Shown here piece by piece: positions 1-6,087 of a stretch of DNA of 6,674 nucleotides; within the stretch, counting starts at the first letter, position 1; each line of letters begins with the position of its first letter. Both the position numbers and the translations under genes were made by a program. Under the pieces are notes generated by a model. It was not told where the DNA came from. It did no database searches and saw nothing but the letters and a program-made list of their open reading frames with translations. Origin of the DNA: Chroococcidiopsidaceae cyanobacterium CP_BM_RX_35 (lineage in GTDB: Bacteria > Cyanobacteriota > Cyanobacteriia > Cyanobacteriales > Chroococcidiopsidaceae); contig JAFAVL010000707.1 in NCBI GenBank assembly GCA_019242465.1, positions 1 through 6,674 of the forward strand. Direction: 5' to 3'.

Positions 1-200
1 TTTTTTCGCGTTTTCCGCCGTTGCCGGTCAAGCTCTAAGAGGTCAGCAACTCCAGAAAGGCTCTCGTCTGGAATGGCTGACAGTGCTCTCATAACCAGCC
101 GCCAAAGTTGAGATAGAAGTTTCCACCAGGGGGCTTTTTGCCTGGTAGGAGTCAGTTGGCCTCGCAAGGCTGAGGTCGAATCATAGGCAGGACGAATCAT
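1..200 (-). CDS. 5' part of an unrecognised gene cut by the left edge
   Basis: An open frame of 66 codons begins at the ATG at 200-198 and runs without a stop off the left edge, so the C-terminus is missing. The start is convincing: AAGGAG (213-208) sits 7 nt upstream of the ATG. The protein begins MIRPAYDSTSALRGQLTP, continues through a Trp-rich amphipathic stretch (APWWKLLSQLWRLVMRAL, about residues 23-40) and an acidic segment (IPDESLSGVADLLELD), and ends in a basic run (RQRRKTRKK) at the edge. There is no signal peptide or clear membrane segment in the visible part. It is transcribed in the same direction as the pentapeptide and cadD genes, but 264 nt and its own putative promoter separate them. 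I do not recognise the family. That it is a real gene rests on the ribosome binding site, the open frame and protein-like composition. Confidence 0.65.
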   Translation of the reverse strand, partial: MIRPAYDSTSALRGQLTPTRQKAPWWKLLSQLWRLVMRALSAIPDESLSGVADLLELDRQRRKTRK

Positions 201-230
201 AAATCTACTCCTTTCCAATTCCTCCAACTC

Positions 231-259
231 TATACAGCAAACCCTTGATAAATAGTCAA
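231..259 (-). promoter_or_regulatory. Putative sigma-70-type promoter of the left-edge gene
   Basis: On the minus strand TTGACT (259-254) is followed after exactly 17 nt by TGTATA (236-231). The -35 box matches the consensus in five of six positions; the -10 box is weaker, and TATAGA two bases further on is an alternative. Initiation would fall near 224, giving a leader of about 24 nt that contains the AAGGAG site. This is a motif match only. Confidence 0.4.
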
Positions 260-384
260 AATAGTAACAGTGCTGATGATATTTGGCCGAGTGGAGACAC
301 TAATTGGTCATATATACCAGTCTGACGGGACAATAAAGATTTCCACTAAAGCTAACGAACCAGTTTCTATTATTAATGTGGAAC

Positions 385-409
385 TTCCCCTAACTTTCAG
401 CTAGGGGAA
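385..409. other. 8-bp stem hairpin in the 201-464 gap
   Basis: TTCCCCTA (385-392) and TAGGGGAA (402-409) are perfect inverted copies around a 9-nt loop. The hairpin lies 55 nt beyond the stop codon of the pentapeptide-repeat gene, so it could help end or protect that transcript. Neither strand has a T-tract after the stem, so it is not a standard intrinsic terminator. Similar C-rich hairpins occur at the right ends of IS200/IS605 elements, so an end relic is another possibility. Apart from this and the promoter at 231-259, I see nothing in the gap. Confidence 0.4.
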
Positions 410-464
410 TTGAGGTGTGTAAAGCACAACTCCCTCTACCAAACTAGCGCAGCTAGTATTGATT

Positions 465-1190
465 TCAGGTCCGAGTGATGATTCTGGTGGGTCGGATGGC
501 ATCCTCTAGATCCGCCCCCTGTAGGTTGGCTCCCTCTAGGTTGGTATCGGTGAGGTTTGTTTTCTCCAAGTCAGCCTCCCGCAGGTTGGCCGCTTGCAGG
601 TTAGCTGCTTGCAGATTAGCCTTTTCTAAATCGGCATCAAATAGGTTGGCTCCCCGCAGGTTGGCTGCCGCAATGTTGGCTTTGCCCAGATCGGCTCCTC
701 GCAGATTAGCTCCTTGCAGATTGGTTGTCTGTAAGTTCGCTCGCTCTAAGTCAGCCTTTTGCAGGTTTGCACCTTCCAAATTGGCCGCTTGCAGGTTCAT
801 ATCCTTGAGGACTGCTCCACTCAGGTCACACCCCACACATTGATTGGTTTCTAGTAAACGTCTCACATTGGCAGCAACCGATTCGACTGGTGCTGTCACA
901 CTAGAGCTGACTGGAGCCGTTGGGGATAGTGTTGGGGCTGGAGATGGCTGCTCCCGAACTGATGGTAAGTCCTCAACGTTTTCCGGCTCGGAGATTGATG
1001 CAGGAGGAGTTTGAATCCTTCGACTAGCGAGCGCTGGGCGAGATGGTTCAGTTCTAACGAGCGCTACAGTTCCAAAGAAGCCTTGCGCTCGGGCACTCGG
1101 CTGGTCGAGTAGAGAGAACCCCGCGACCAGGACTAGAAAGACTGCCGTTAAGAGCCAGTGAGTTAGTTTTTTGCAAGTTGATTTTTTCAT
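465..1190 (-). CDS. Exported pentapeptide-repeat protein
   Basis: The gene encodes 241 residues from the ATG at 1190, chosen because GGAGGAATCA abuts it directly. An in-frame TTG at 1214 overlaps the cadD stop but lacks such a site. Residues 1-36 form a signal peptide: Lys-rich start, hydrophobic core LLTAVFLVLVAGFSLL, likely cleavage after SARA. A Pro/Ser/Thr-rich linker spans about 45-105. Residues 121-230 are 22 uninterrupted pentapeptides of the A(D/N)Lxx type, opened by the NQCVGCDLSGA motif with a CxxC pair. Such repeats fold as a right-handed quadrilateral beta-helix. At the DNA level this is a 15-bp periodic array (501-830). Many cyanobacterial proteins of this design are exported, and their functions are mostly unknown. 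It starts 20 nt after cadD and is probably co-transcribed with it. I infer a periplasmic or thylakoid-lumen scaffold; no binding partner can be read from the sequence. Confidence 0.9.
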   Translation of the reverse strand: MKKSTCKKLTHWLLTAVFLVLVAGFSLLDQPSARAQGFFGTVALVRTEPSRPALASRRIQTPPASISEPENVEDLPSVREQPSPAPTLSPTAPVSSSVTAPVESVAANVRRLLETNQCVGCDLSGAVLKDMNLQAANLEGANLQKADLERANLQTTNLQGANLRGADLGKANIAAANLRGANLFDADLEKANLQAANLQAANLREADLEKTNLTDTNLEGANLQGADLEDAIRPTRIITRT

Positions 1191-1210
1191 TGATTCCTCC
1201 CGATTTTGGT

Positions 1211-1921
1211 TCAATTTTCTTCTGTTTCAGGTGACTTCCCATCTTTCTCATGCTGTTTGATAAGCACCGCTAAACACAAGCAGCTACCCACTAAAGCGAT
1301 GGGAGTCAGCGAGGCACTGTCCAGCACAATAAATACGCCTAAGCCAATCAAGACAAAAGGCACAAAACTGTTGCCATAGCGATTGAGGACATGAGCAATA
1401 GCTAGCTGCTGACTCAGCCTATACGTCACATAGCACCAAATCCCTACCATTGACAAAAAGACGGCAATCATTATTAACAAAGTTTCTTGGGTACTGTTAG
1501 CAAACAACGGCACATAAACCCCGACATTGTCACTGCCATTAGCAATAGTGATTGCCGATACACTGTAAGTTTGGGGAGATAGTAAACTCGACCAAGCTGA
1601 AGCCTGGGGCGACTCCGATTCCAACTGCACTTGAGAGGAAGAATCGCTGTCTTGATTCAAAAACTGATTCAGCCCAAGAGCAATTGGTACTAGACCCAGA
1701 AGACCAATCAAATGAGATGGTAAGACCAAACTGCCAAAAAAACCTGCCAAGCTAGCAACAACCAGCGCACTGAAGCCCAAATACTGACCCACCACGATAT
1801 GACGACGACGGAAGGTAGCATTCACCTGAGAGAATAACAGTGTCAGAATTACGAGATCGTCAAGATTAGTAGCAGTAAAGGCAGCGATTCCGGTAGGAAT
1901 AGCAGTGACAAGTTCACTCAT
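1211..1921 (-). CDS. CadD-family cadmium/cation resistance transporter
   Basis: A 236-residue membrane protein of the Cad family (cadmium resistance transporters, LysE superfamily). The two half-repeat signatures are present: TNLDDL (residues 18-23) in the first helix and NGSDNVGVYVP (128-138) in the fourth, where the acidic residues are expected to handle the cation. I read hydrophobic segments at about 5-33, 45-67, 70-88, 119-141, 147-166, 185-201 and 203-221. Helix 4 is preceded by an acidic, Ser/Gln-rich loop (about 89-110). The length slightly exceeds the roughly 200 residues usual for the family. The start has a modest AGAGAG site 7-12 nt upstream. The family exports Cd2+ in staphylococci; the substrate of cyanobacterial members is not established, so 'cadmium' is a family label. 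It is the first gene of a unit with the pentapeptide-repeat gene. No ArsR/SmtB-type regulator is encoded in the window. Confidence 0.85.
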   Translation of the reverse strand: MSELVTAIPTGIAAFTATNLDDLVILTLLFSQVNATFRRRHIVVGQYLGFSALVVASLAGFFGSLVLPSHLIGLLGLVPIALGLNQFLNQDSDSSSQVQLESESPQASAWSSLLSPQTYSVSAITIANGSDNVGVYVPLFANSTQETLLIMIAVFLSMVGIWCYVTYRLSQQLAIAHVLNRYGNSFVPFVLIGLGVFIVLDSASLTPIALVGSCLCLAVLIKQHEKDGKSPETEEN

Positions 1922-2042
1922 TTCTATCTCTCTTTAATTTTCCCTCTCACGTCAGGTAGCTAGCATTAAGCTCTGTTGACCTGTCATTCTCAAACTGACT
2001 AATACCTTGCAAAGTACTTATGGTTTCACTCTAGCTAGCTAG

Positions 2043-2193
2043 TTTGATAATGTCAAATACTCTTATTTGTCAAAATAATAAATTCAGTCTATCAATCAAG
2101 GAACGCATTGAACGTTTGTCTTTCAAAGCACAACAAACTGCCGTTAATAAATTCTATTGATTGTTTCAATAAAAGATAGTATTTGCTTTTATT
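2043..2193. promoter_or_regulatory. Inverted-repeat cluster between divergent cadD and permease genes
   Basis: The 386-nt gap 1922-2307 separates two divergent units and holds no ORF that I can support. It is AT-rich and contains several short palindromes: TTTGA-N5-TCAAA (2043-2057), followed by a second TGTCAAA (2068-2074); TTTG-tctt-TCAAA just after 2114; ATTGA-N5-TCAAT (2156-2170); and AATAAAAG-N10-CTTTTATT (2168-2175 and 2186-2193). A CTAGCTAGCTAG palindrome lies at 2031-2042. Such a cluster suits operator sites for one or both units. None fits the 12-2-12 ArsR/SmtB consensus well, and no regulator is encoded nearby, so this is suggestive only. Confidence 0.3.
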
Positions 2194-2307
2194 AATGGGC
2201 TTACCTAAAGTTGAAATTAGCCCTTTCCAGCCAGCATTTGCTGAGTTGAGACTGCCAGTTTCAGTCGACTAGAGAGGTTCGCTTATACCAGTGGAAGGAA
2301 ATATGGC

Positions 2308-3765
2308 ATGACTAAAGAAATCTCAACACCCAATCAAAGTGTTCACGGGTTGAAGCGGGCCTGTCTTTCCTATGGAGAAGTCCTGGCTCAATCCGTAGCC
2401 GTACTCGCTCCCTCAACCATACCCGCAGCCGTTTTAGGCTTAATCTTTGCTAGTGCCGGAAATGGCACTTGGCTGAGTTTTCTGCTCGGCATGCTCGGGA
2501 TACTTTTTGTCAGTGTTAACATTAACCAATTTGCCCGTCGCTCGGCTTCTCCGGGTTCGCTGTACTCCTATATCGTGAAAGGTCTTGGTCCCACGGCAGG
2601 TGTCTTCTGCGCCTGGGGACTGATCCTGGGATATCTGTTTACTGGCATGTCAACTTTATGCGGGTTTGCCATCTTTGGTCAAACCTTGCTGAGTTATCTT
2701 GGCCTCCATACTCACATCCTGACCTTATTTATGGTGGGCACGGCAGCAGTCTGGTATGTAGCTTATCAAGACATTCAACTATCTGCCAAGATGATGCTGC
2801 AAATCGAGGGAGTCTCGATTCTGCTGGTGCTACTATTGGGAGCGATTGTCTGGGCGCATAAGGGCTTTGCGATTGATACAGCTCAACTCACCCTGCAAGG
2901 AGCAACTCCTGGGGGTGTAGCGGTAGGGGTCGTTCTAGTCGTATTCGGCTTTTCTGGGTTTGAAAGCTCCACTTCTTTGGGGGATGAGGCCAAAGACCCG
3001 TTGCACACTATTCCCAGATCTTTAGTTCAAAGCACGCTCATATCTGGGGTGTTCTTTATCATCATGGCTGGCATTATCGTGCTGGCTTTCCATAGTGCTG
3101 CTGTTGATCTCAGCAAGACTGAAGCCCCACTCGACTTTCTGGCGCACCAGGTCGGAGTAGGATTGTTGGGCAAGCTGATTAGTGTAGGAGCCCTTTTAAG
3201 CTTTTTCTCTTGCACGCTTGGTTGTGTGAATTCCACAGCCAGGATTTTGTTCATGATGGCGCGTCATGGTCTGTTACCCCATTCCCTGGAGCGAATTCAT
3301 CAGACTAACAGGACGCCTTACATAGCGATTGGGCTGTCGTCACTGCTAACGTTTCTGGTGCCAGCGATGTTGAATCTGTTGAGTGTCAAAACGTTTGATA
3401 GTCAAGGTTACTTGGGCACGATTTGTACTTACGGCTTTTTGCTGGTGTACATCTTGATTTCGATTGCTGCCCCAGTGTACCTGTATCGATTGAGAAAGCT
3501 GCGCCCACAGGATGTCGTGTTCTCGGTATTAGGGGTAGCTTTTATGTTGCTTCCGGTTGTGGGAACGGTGGGGATTCCTGGCAGTACTCTATTCCCACCA
3601 CCCGCACCGCCTCAAAACCTGTTTCCTTATCTGTTCTTGTTGTACTTAGCTGCTGGTTGTGGATGGTTTTTCATCCAAAGGCTGCGTTACCCCAGAATGG
3701 TCAGAGGCATGGAACGCGCTGTTGAAGCAATTCACGCCAGTTTCCATGACAAGGAAAAATTTTAA
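2308..3765 (+). CDS. APC-superfamily amino acid permease
   Basis: A 485-residue integral membrane transporter of the amino acid-polyamine-organocation superfamily, normal in length for a 12-helix member. Family landmarks appear in order: helix 1 with the unwound-helix-like stretch VLAPSTIPAAVLG (32-44); SPGSLYSYIVKGLGP (81-95) corresponding to the SAGSLYxY motif of helix 3; FSGFESSTSLGDEAKDP (215-231) followed by HTIPRSL, the diagnostic helix 6 plus cytoplasmic loop; and ARILFMMARHGLLP (311-324) in helix 8. The C-terminal tail (about 457-485) is basic and cytoplasmic. It should carry an amino acid or related amine across the plasma membrane, probably with a proton; the substrate cannot be read. 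GGAAGG (2293-2298) lies 9 nt before the ATG. The start overlaps a two-codon frame (ATGGCATGA). A small SH3-like gene begins 27 nt after the stop. Confidence 0.88.
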   Translation: MTKEISTPNQSVHGLKRACLSYGEVLAQSVAVLAPSTIPAAVLGLIFASAGNGTWLSFLLGMLGILFVSVNINQFARRSASPGSLYSYIVKGLGPTAGVFCAWGLILGYLFTGMSTLCGFAIFGQTLLSYLGLHTHILTLFMVGTAAVWYVAYQDIQLSAKMMLQIEGVSILLVLLLGAIVWAHKGFAIDTAQLTLQGATPGGVAVGVVLVVFGFSGFESSTSLGDEAKDPLHTIPRSLVQSTLISGVFFIIMAGIIVLAFHSAAVDLSKTEAPLDFLAHQVGVGLLGKLISVGALLSFFSCTLGCVNSTARILFMMARHGLLPHSLERIHQTNRTPYIAIGLSSLLTFLVPAMLNLLSVKTFDSQGYLGTICTYGFLLVYILISIAAPVYLYRLRKLRPQDVVFSVLGVAFMLLPVVGTVGIPGSTLFPPPAPPQNLFPYLFLLYLAAGCGWFFIQRLRYPRMVRGMERAVEAIHASFHDKEKF

Positions 3766-3792
3766 CTAGGTTGTGGCAAAGCGAGGCGATAA

Positions 3793-3984
3793 GTGCAATT
3801 TGAAGTCGGTCAACGAGTCGTTTGGCTTTATCGAGTTCGTGCAGGCTATGGCAATGTTCAAAGGCTTCCTGCCACCATAGTGAAACTAGGTCCTAGGCTT
3901 GTGCAAATCAAGGTGCAAAAAGGCAATAGCGAGTTCGTCAATCGCTGGGTTAACCGAAACAGGCTGGAAGTGTTAAAAGATTGA
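3793..3984 (+). CDS. Small SH3-like basic protein, conserved hypothetical
   Basis: Encodes 63 residues from a GTG codon. The start is supported by GAGG (3783-3786) 6 nt upstream and by the protein beginning at once with its fold: FEVGQRVVWLYRVRAGYG, then ATIVKLGPRLVQIKVQ and FVNRWVNRNRLEVL. Alternating hydrophobic and charged residues in short strands, ending in a WV-NRxxL pattern, suggest a small beta-barrel of the SH3/KOW kind. Similar short proteins with a GxRVVWxYxPRxGYG start occur in cyanobacteria and their phages as hypotheticals. It starts 27 nt after the permease stop and is probably co-transcribed with it, although no functional link is evident. Its basic charge would allow nucleic-acid or ribosome contact; that is speculation. 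Confidence 0.72.
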   Translation: MQFEVGQRVVWLYRVRAGYGNVQRLPATIVKLGPRLVQIKVQKGNSEFVNRWVNRNRLEVLKD

Positions 3985-4038
3985 TAGAGGGTATTGATCT
4001 TTTCACTCTTAATGTTGATTAGGTTTTGAATTTTCATT

Positions 4039-4290
4039 ATGACCAGTGAGCCAATTGTCATTGTTGCGGCCTTGATGATTTTAGGGCTGCTATTAAACTG
4101 GCTGCTCAAGGTGTTTAAGCCAACAGTTATCACCGCTTTAGCCATCTTAGGGATTATCCTTAGCTTACAGATGTTCTTTGGAATTAGTCCTGCAACTCTT
4201 CAGCAGGAGATCGTCCATCTACCCGAACATCTGTGGGAACTTTGGCAACAGTTTGTTTATCCTCAAATCCAGGCGTTGCCGAAGAGGTAA
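4039..4290 (+). CDS. Small two-helix membrane protein, conserved hypothetical
   Basis: Encodes 83 residues. Two hydrophobic helices (about 6-23, IVIVAALMILGLLLNWLL, and 30-47, VITALAILGIILSLQMFF) are joined by a short KVFKPT turn. A soluble tail follows with EIVHLPEHLWELWQQF, likely an amphipathic helix. The pattern of a P-V-I-V-A start, an LNWLLKVFK turn, a second helix and an 'EIxHLPxxLW' tail is one I associate with a small cyanobacterial membrane protein of unknown role. Ribosome-binding potential upstream is weak. It follows the SH3-like gene by 54 nt in the same direction and may belong to the same transcript or have its own promoter. Right after its stop begins a decayed IS1 transposase on the other strand. 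Confidence 0.7.
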   Translation: MTSEPIVIVAALMILGLLLNWLLKVFKPTVITALAILGIILSLQMFFGISPATLQQEIVHLPEHLWELWQQFVYPQIQALPKR

Positions 4291-4310
4291 TGATTTATCC
4301 TGGTTGAGTA

Positions 4311-4488
4311 CAGTCCATCAAGTTCCGCAATCTCCGGCATCTCTTCGTCAACTGGTGCATTAGGCAACTCAAGTCCTGCCTCTCGAACCTAATGCATTAC
4401 GGTAGTGTGGTGAATTTGCGACCACACCGAATCGAGCATAACTACACCAAACACCACTGAGTAACGAAGCGCTCGTTCAAATGCACAG
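4311..4488 (-). pseudogene. IS1-family transposase fragment, decayed
   Basis: On the minus strand the frame from 4412 to 4311 reads IHHTTVMH, then a TAG stop (4391-4389), then VREAGLELPNAP and VDEEMPEIAELDGL. This matches the part of cyanobacterial IS1-family transposases that runs from the helix-turn-helix (HHTTVIHWVKQVG) through the LPDAP linker to the ELDEL block carrying the first catalytic Asp. The TAG sits exactly where a Trp (TGG) is expected, and Gly replaces the Glu after the Asp. Upstream, family-like pieces appear in different frames (AFERALR near 4488-4466, then YARFGVVAN), so frameshifts are likely. The catalytic remainder and the N-terminal zinc ribbon are missing. Inverted repeats lie inside (TGCATTAGG 4356-4364 with CCTAATGCA 4388-4396; GTGTGGT 4405-4411 with ACCACAC 4421-4427). 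Nothing else was seen in the 4291-4563 gap. Confidence 0.65.
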
Positions 4489-4563
4489 TAAGATACCCTG
4501 CGCCTTAGCAAAGCTCGGCATCAGGATCTAGTATACAGCTGGAATTGACTCTCCCACTTTAAT

Positions 4564-5262
4564 TTAGCCTGGGGACGCTAAAGCTCGAAACGCTGAATTA
4601 GCAGCGTCCAGAGTCTGCTGAAGTGTAAGCAGCTGCTGTTCAATTTTAGTTTTTAGAGCTGGAGAAGGCTTATCCTTTGCCTTCTCTGTATCAGTTGCGA
4701 GAAGATCAATCGACTGAGCCGCATCTTCTAGTGCCTGCTGAACAGTCGAGATATTTGTTAATTCCGTGGTATTAACCGACCGACTCAACTTCTTGCTAAC
4801 TTTCTGCAATGATTCAGCTAGATCGTCAACAGAGTCAGCAGCAGACTCCAGTAATTCCGATCTAGCATTAAGTTGCTTTTCAATCAGATCTCGATTACTG
4901 GAATCACTCTCTTCAATAGCACTCTGTAAAACAACTGGTAAGTCAGTGATAGCCCTAGTTACTGTCTGGGTAGCTTCTTCAAAGGAAAGCTGTTTCTCTC
5001 TTACGAAATTTGCTGCAGCAAGACTGAAACCATTCGAGGAGGGAAGAATTTGTTGTGAAGCTGGTGCAACGCTTCGATCTAGGCTTTCATCAGTTAGGGC
5101 TAACAATGGAGTCGAGAAATCATTGCCAGGGTTTAAATCTCTAAACGTTTGAGCACTTGACCAATTGCTAAATTCTGCACTTATAGAAAACAACAACGAA
5201 GTCAAGAAGGCAGTTAGTACCCAAGTCTTCAAAGTTAGTAAAGTTTCAGTTAACAGATTCAT
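4564..5262 (-). CDS. Exported or membrane-anchored helical protein of unknown function
   Basis: Encodes 232 residues from the ATG at 5262, preferred because GAGGAG lies 7 nt upstream. The frame can be extended to a GTG at 5325, but that extension crosses a structured repeat and lacks a good ribosome site. Residues 1-29 look like a signal peptide or membrane anchor (LKTWVLTAFLTSLLFSISA). A polar, low-complexity stretch (30-80) follows. From about 90 to 228 the protein is rich in Ala, Leu, Ser, Glu, Gln and Asp in heptad-like spacing (FEEATQTVTRAITDLP, SELLESAADSVDDLAESLQK, QQLLTLQQTLDAANSAF), predicting a long helical or coiled-coil domain. No catalytic motif or cysteine is visible. I do not recognise the family. 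It stands alone, with a transposase relic downstream and a relic-rich region upstream that may supply its promoter. Confidence 0.75.
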   Translation of the reverse strand: MNLLTETLLTLKTWVLTAFLTSLLFSISAEFSNWSSAQTFRDLNPGNDFSTPLLALTDESLDRSVAPASQQILPSSNGFSLAAANFVREKQLSFEEATQTVTRAITDLPVVLQSAIEESDSSNRDLIEKQLNARSELLESAADSVDDLAESLQKVSKKLSRSVNTTELTNISTVQQALEDAAQSIDLLATDTEKAKDKPSPALKTKIEQQLLTLQQTLDAANSAFRALASPG

Positions 5263-5301
5263 CAAAATACTCCTCAATCGTCGTGGCTGAAAGTAATGCA
5301 A

Positions 5302-5319
5302 GTCAACGGTACACTGCCA
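5302..5319 (+). repeat. Half-copy of the 6262-6302 palindrome
   Basis: GTCAACGGTACACTGCCA matches the left arm of the inverted repeat at 6262-6279 in 16 of 18 positions, including 13 identical bases from the start. Here no inverted partner follows. The two copies lie about 960 bp apart on either side of groES. Confidence 0.6.
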
Positions 5320-5410
5320 AGGCACATCCGGGCTCCACCGTTCTCAAACCGGAGGCAACCTCCACGAGAGCTGGGGTGGCTTCGTGAAAGCAGGAAATGA
5401 CCTCTTCCAC
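5302..5410 (+). mobile_element. Possible IS200/IS605-type right-end relic (TnpB tail and guide-RNA-like structure)
   Basis: This stretch is far more structured than its surroundings. GGAGG-CAA-CCTCC forms a tight hairpin near 5351-5363. CACGA and TCGTG pair around GAGCTGGGGTGGCT, and CCACC upstream can pair with GGTGG. The segment GGTGGCTTCGTGAAAGCAGGAA resembles the end of the RNA scaffold encoded at the 3' end of cyanobacterial tnpB genes, which often reads GTGAAGCAGGAATC. In plus frame it encodes VNGTLPRH and continues to a TGA at 5397-5399, like the poorly conserved tails of TnpB proteins. No other part of a tnpB remains. The minus strand is also open here (TVEEVISCFHEATPALVEVA), so a protein fragment on that strand cannot be excluded. 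The identification rests on remembered motif resemblance. Confidence 0.33.
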
Positions 5411-5446
5411 GGTTAAAATCTGAACACTCGTATCCAAAACTAACCT

Positions 5447-5554
5447 CTAAGCGTCCAAGCTGATTTTGCCCTGCCAGTAATAACTTTTTCGATATAGCCG
5501 AACCCCTTCAAATTTAGTGAGTTCCTCCGAATAAGCCAGTTGGTCTGCCGTGAT
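5447..5554 (-). pseudogene. Orphan coding-like fragment, unidentified
   Basis: A minus-strand frame reads ITADQLAYSEELTKFEG then VRLYRKSYYWQGKISLDA before a TAG at 5449-5447. Its composition (charged, aromatic, with a clear helix-then-strand pattern) is more protein-like than a random frame. There is no ATG, GTG or TTG at a sensible place and a TAA lies a short way upstream, so it cannot be a complete gene. The same frame stays open beyond the TAG for about 49 further codons, across the structured relic. I do not recognise the family. It is probably the remains of a gene brought in or broken by the rearrangement that removed groEL. Confidence 0.3.
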
Positions 5555-5656
5555 TTTGCTACAATCCGCTCTCTGTTGACATTATTAAACTACACTAAAT
5601 CGGGCAAATTACAGTAGAATCTACCTAAAGCGTGAGAAGATTAGAAATAGCTTTAA

Positions 5657-5671
5657 AATACGTTTAGCCAT
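5657..5671 (-). pseudogene. groEL: groEL 5' stub (first five codons)
   Basis: ATGGCTAAACGTATT encodes MAKRI, the first five residues of cyanobacterial GroEL (MAKRIIYNE). It lies on the groES strand, 96 nt after the groES stop, where groEL is expected. After codon 5 the similarity ends: the frame continues LKLFLIFSRFR and stops at TAG (5623-5621). So either a deletion or an insertion cut the gene at about 5656. A chance match of five residues in this exact position is unlikely, though the stretch is short. No other part of GroEL, including its Gly/Met-rich tail, was seen downstream. Confidence 0.6.
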
Positions 5672-5767
5672 AGTTTGATTTCGGATTTGCGATTTTGGAT
5701 GGGAACGTTAGTGAATAGCGGTGGGATTCTCGACTCTGGACTTCAGACAAAAATCTAAAATCCAAAG

Positions 5768-6079
5768 TTAAGCGACGATCGCCAAAATATCTTTTTCAGA
5801 CAACAGGACATACTCCTCGGTACCGAGCTTGATGTCGGTGCCAGCATACTTGGAGTAAAGGACCTGATCGCCAACTGCAATATCAATGACCTGACGAGCA
5901 CCGTCCTCGCTGCGCTTGCCGGGACCAATCGCAATGATTTCGCCTACCTGAGGCTTTTCTTTTGCAGTGTCAGGTAGAAGGATGCCGCCGACCGTTTTTT
6001 CTTCAGACTCACTGATCTTGACGAAGACACGATCGCCAAGAGGCTTCACAACAGATAAATTCAACGTGATGGCTGTAAT
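5768..6079 (-). CDS. groES: GroES co-chaperonin, apparent ATT start
   Basis: Co-chaperonin (Cpn10) that caps the GroEL chamber during ATP-dependent folding in the cytoplasm. The body is intact: [12 protein letters not shown], the mobile loop with [33 protein letters not shown], ending DILAIVA. Only a TTG (6064) is a standard in-frame start; it gives 98 residues and has no ribosome site. Counting from ATT at 6079 adds ITAIT, which aligns with the usual cyanobacterial N-terminus (MAAVTLSVS) and restores the typical 103 residues, with GGAG (6091-6088) 8 nt upstream. The nearby ATG at 6083 is in another frame and stops after 24 codons. I therefore place the start at ATT, as a rare AUU start or a mutated ATG. 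The partner gene groEL is absent downstream except for a five-codon stub. I see no CIRCE operator upstream. Confidence 0.9.
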   Translation of the reverse strand: MTAITLNLSVVKPLGDRVFVKISESEEKTVGGILLPDTAKEKPQVGEIIAIGPGKRSEDGARQVIDIAVGDQVLYSKYAGTDIKLGTEEYVLLSEKDILAIVA

Positions 6080-6087
6080 ACATGATT

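Noticed and set aside
385..409. Intrinsic terminator of the cadD-pentapeptide unit
   Set aside because: The stem is good but no T-tract follows on either strand, so it is listed only as a hairpin.
501..830. CRISPR-like array from regular spacing
   Set aside because: The period is 15 bp with no spacers; it is the coding signature of pentapeptide repeats.
475..843. 122-codon plus-strand frame rich in Arg, Ser and Leu-Ala
   Set aside because: It is the antisense reading of the pentapeptide array; the 15-bp repeat keeps the opposite strand open. No ribosome site.
3858..4145. 95-codon minus-strand frame
   Set aside because: Antisense across two better-supported small genes, rich in low-complexity sequence, no ribosome site.
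4351..4400. tRNA gene suggested by GGTTCGAG on the minus strand
   Set aside because: No acceptor stem or anticodon arm fits, and the region reads as an IS1 transposase fragment.
4766..5152. 128-codon plus-strand frame
   Set aside because: Lies antisense inside the 232-residue protein gene, which has the better start, signal peptide and composition.
5263..5325. 21-residue N-terminal extension of the helical protein, from a GTG
   Set aside because: It crosses the structured repeat, lacks a ribosome site and would hide the signal peptide; ATG at 5262 has GAGGAG.
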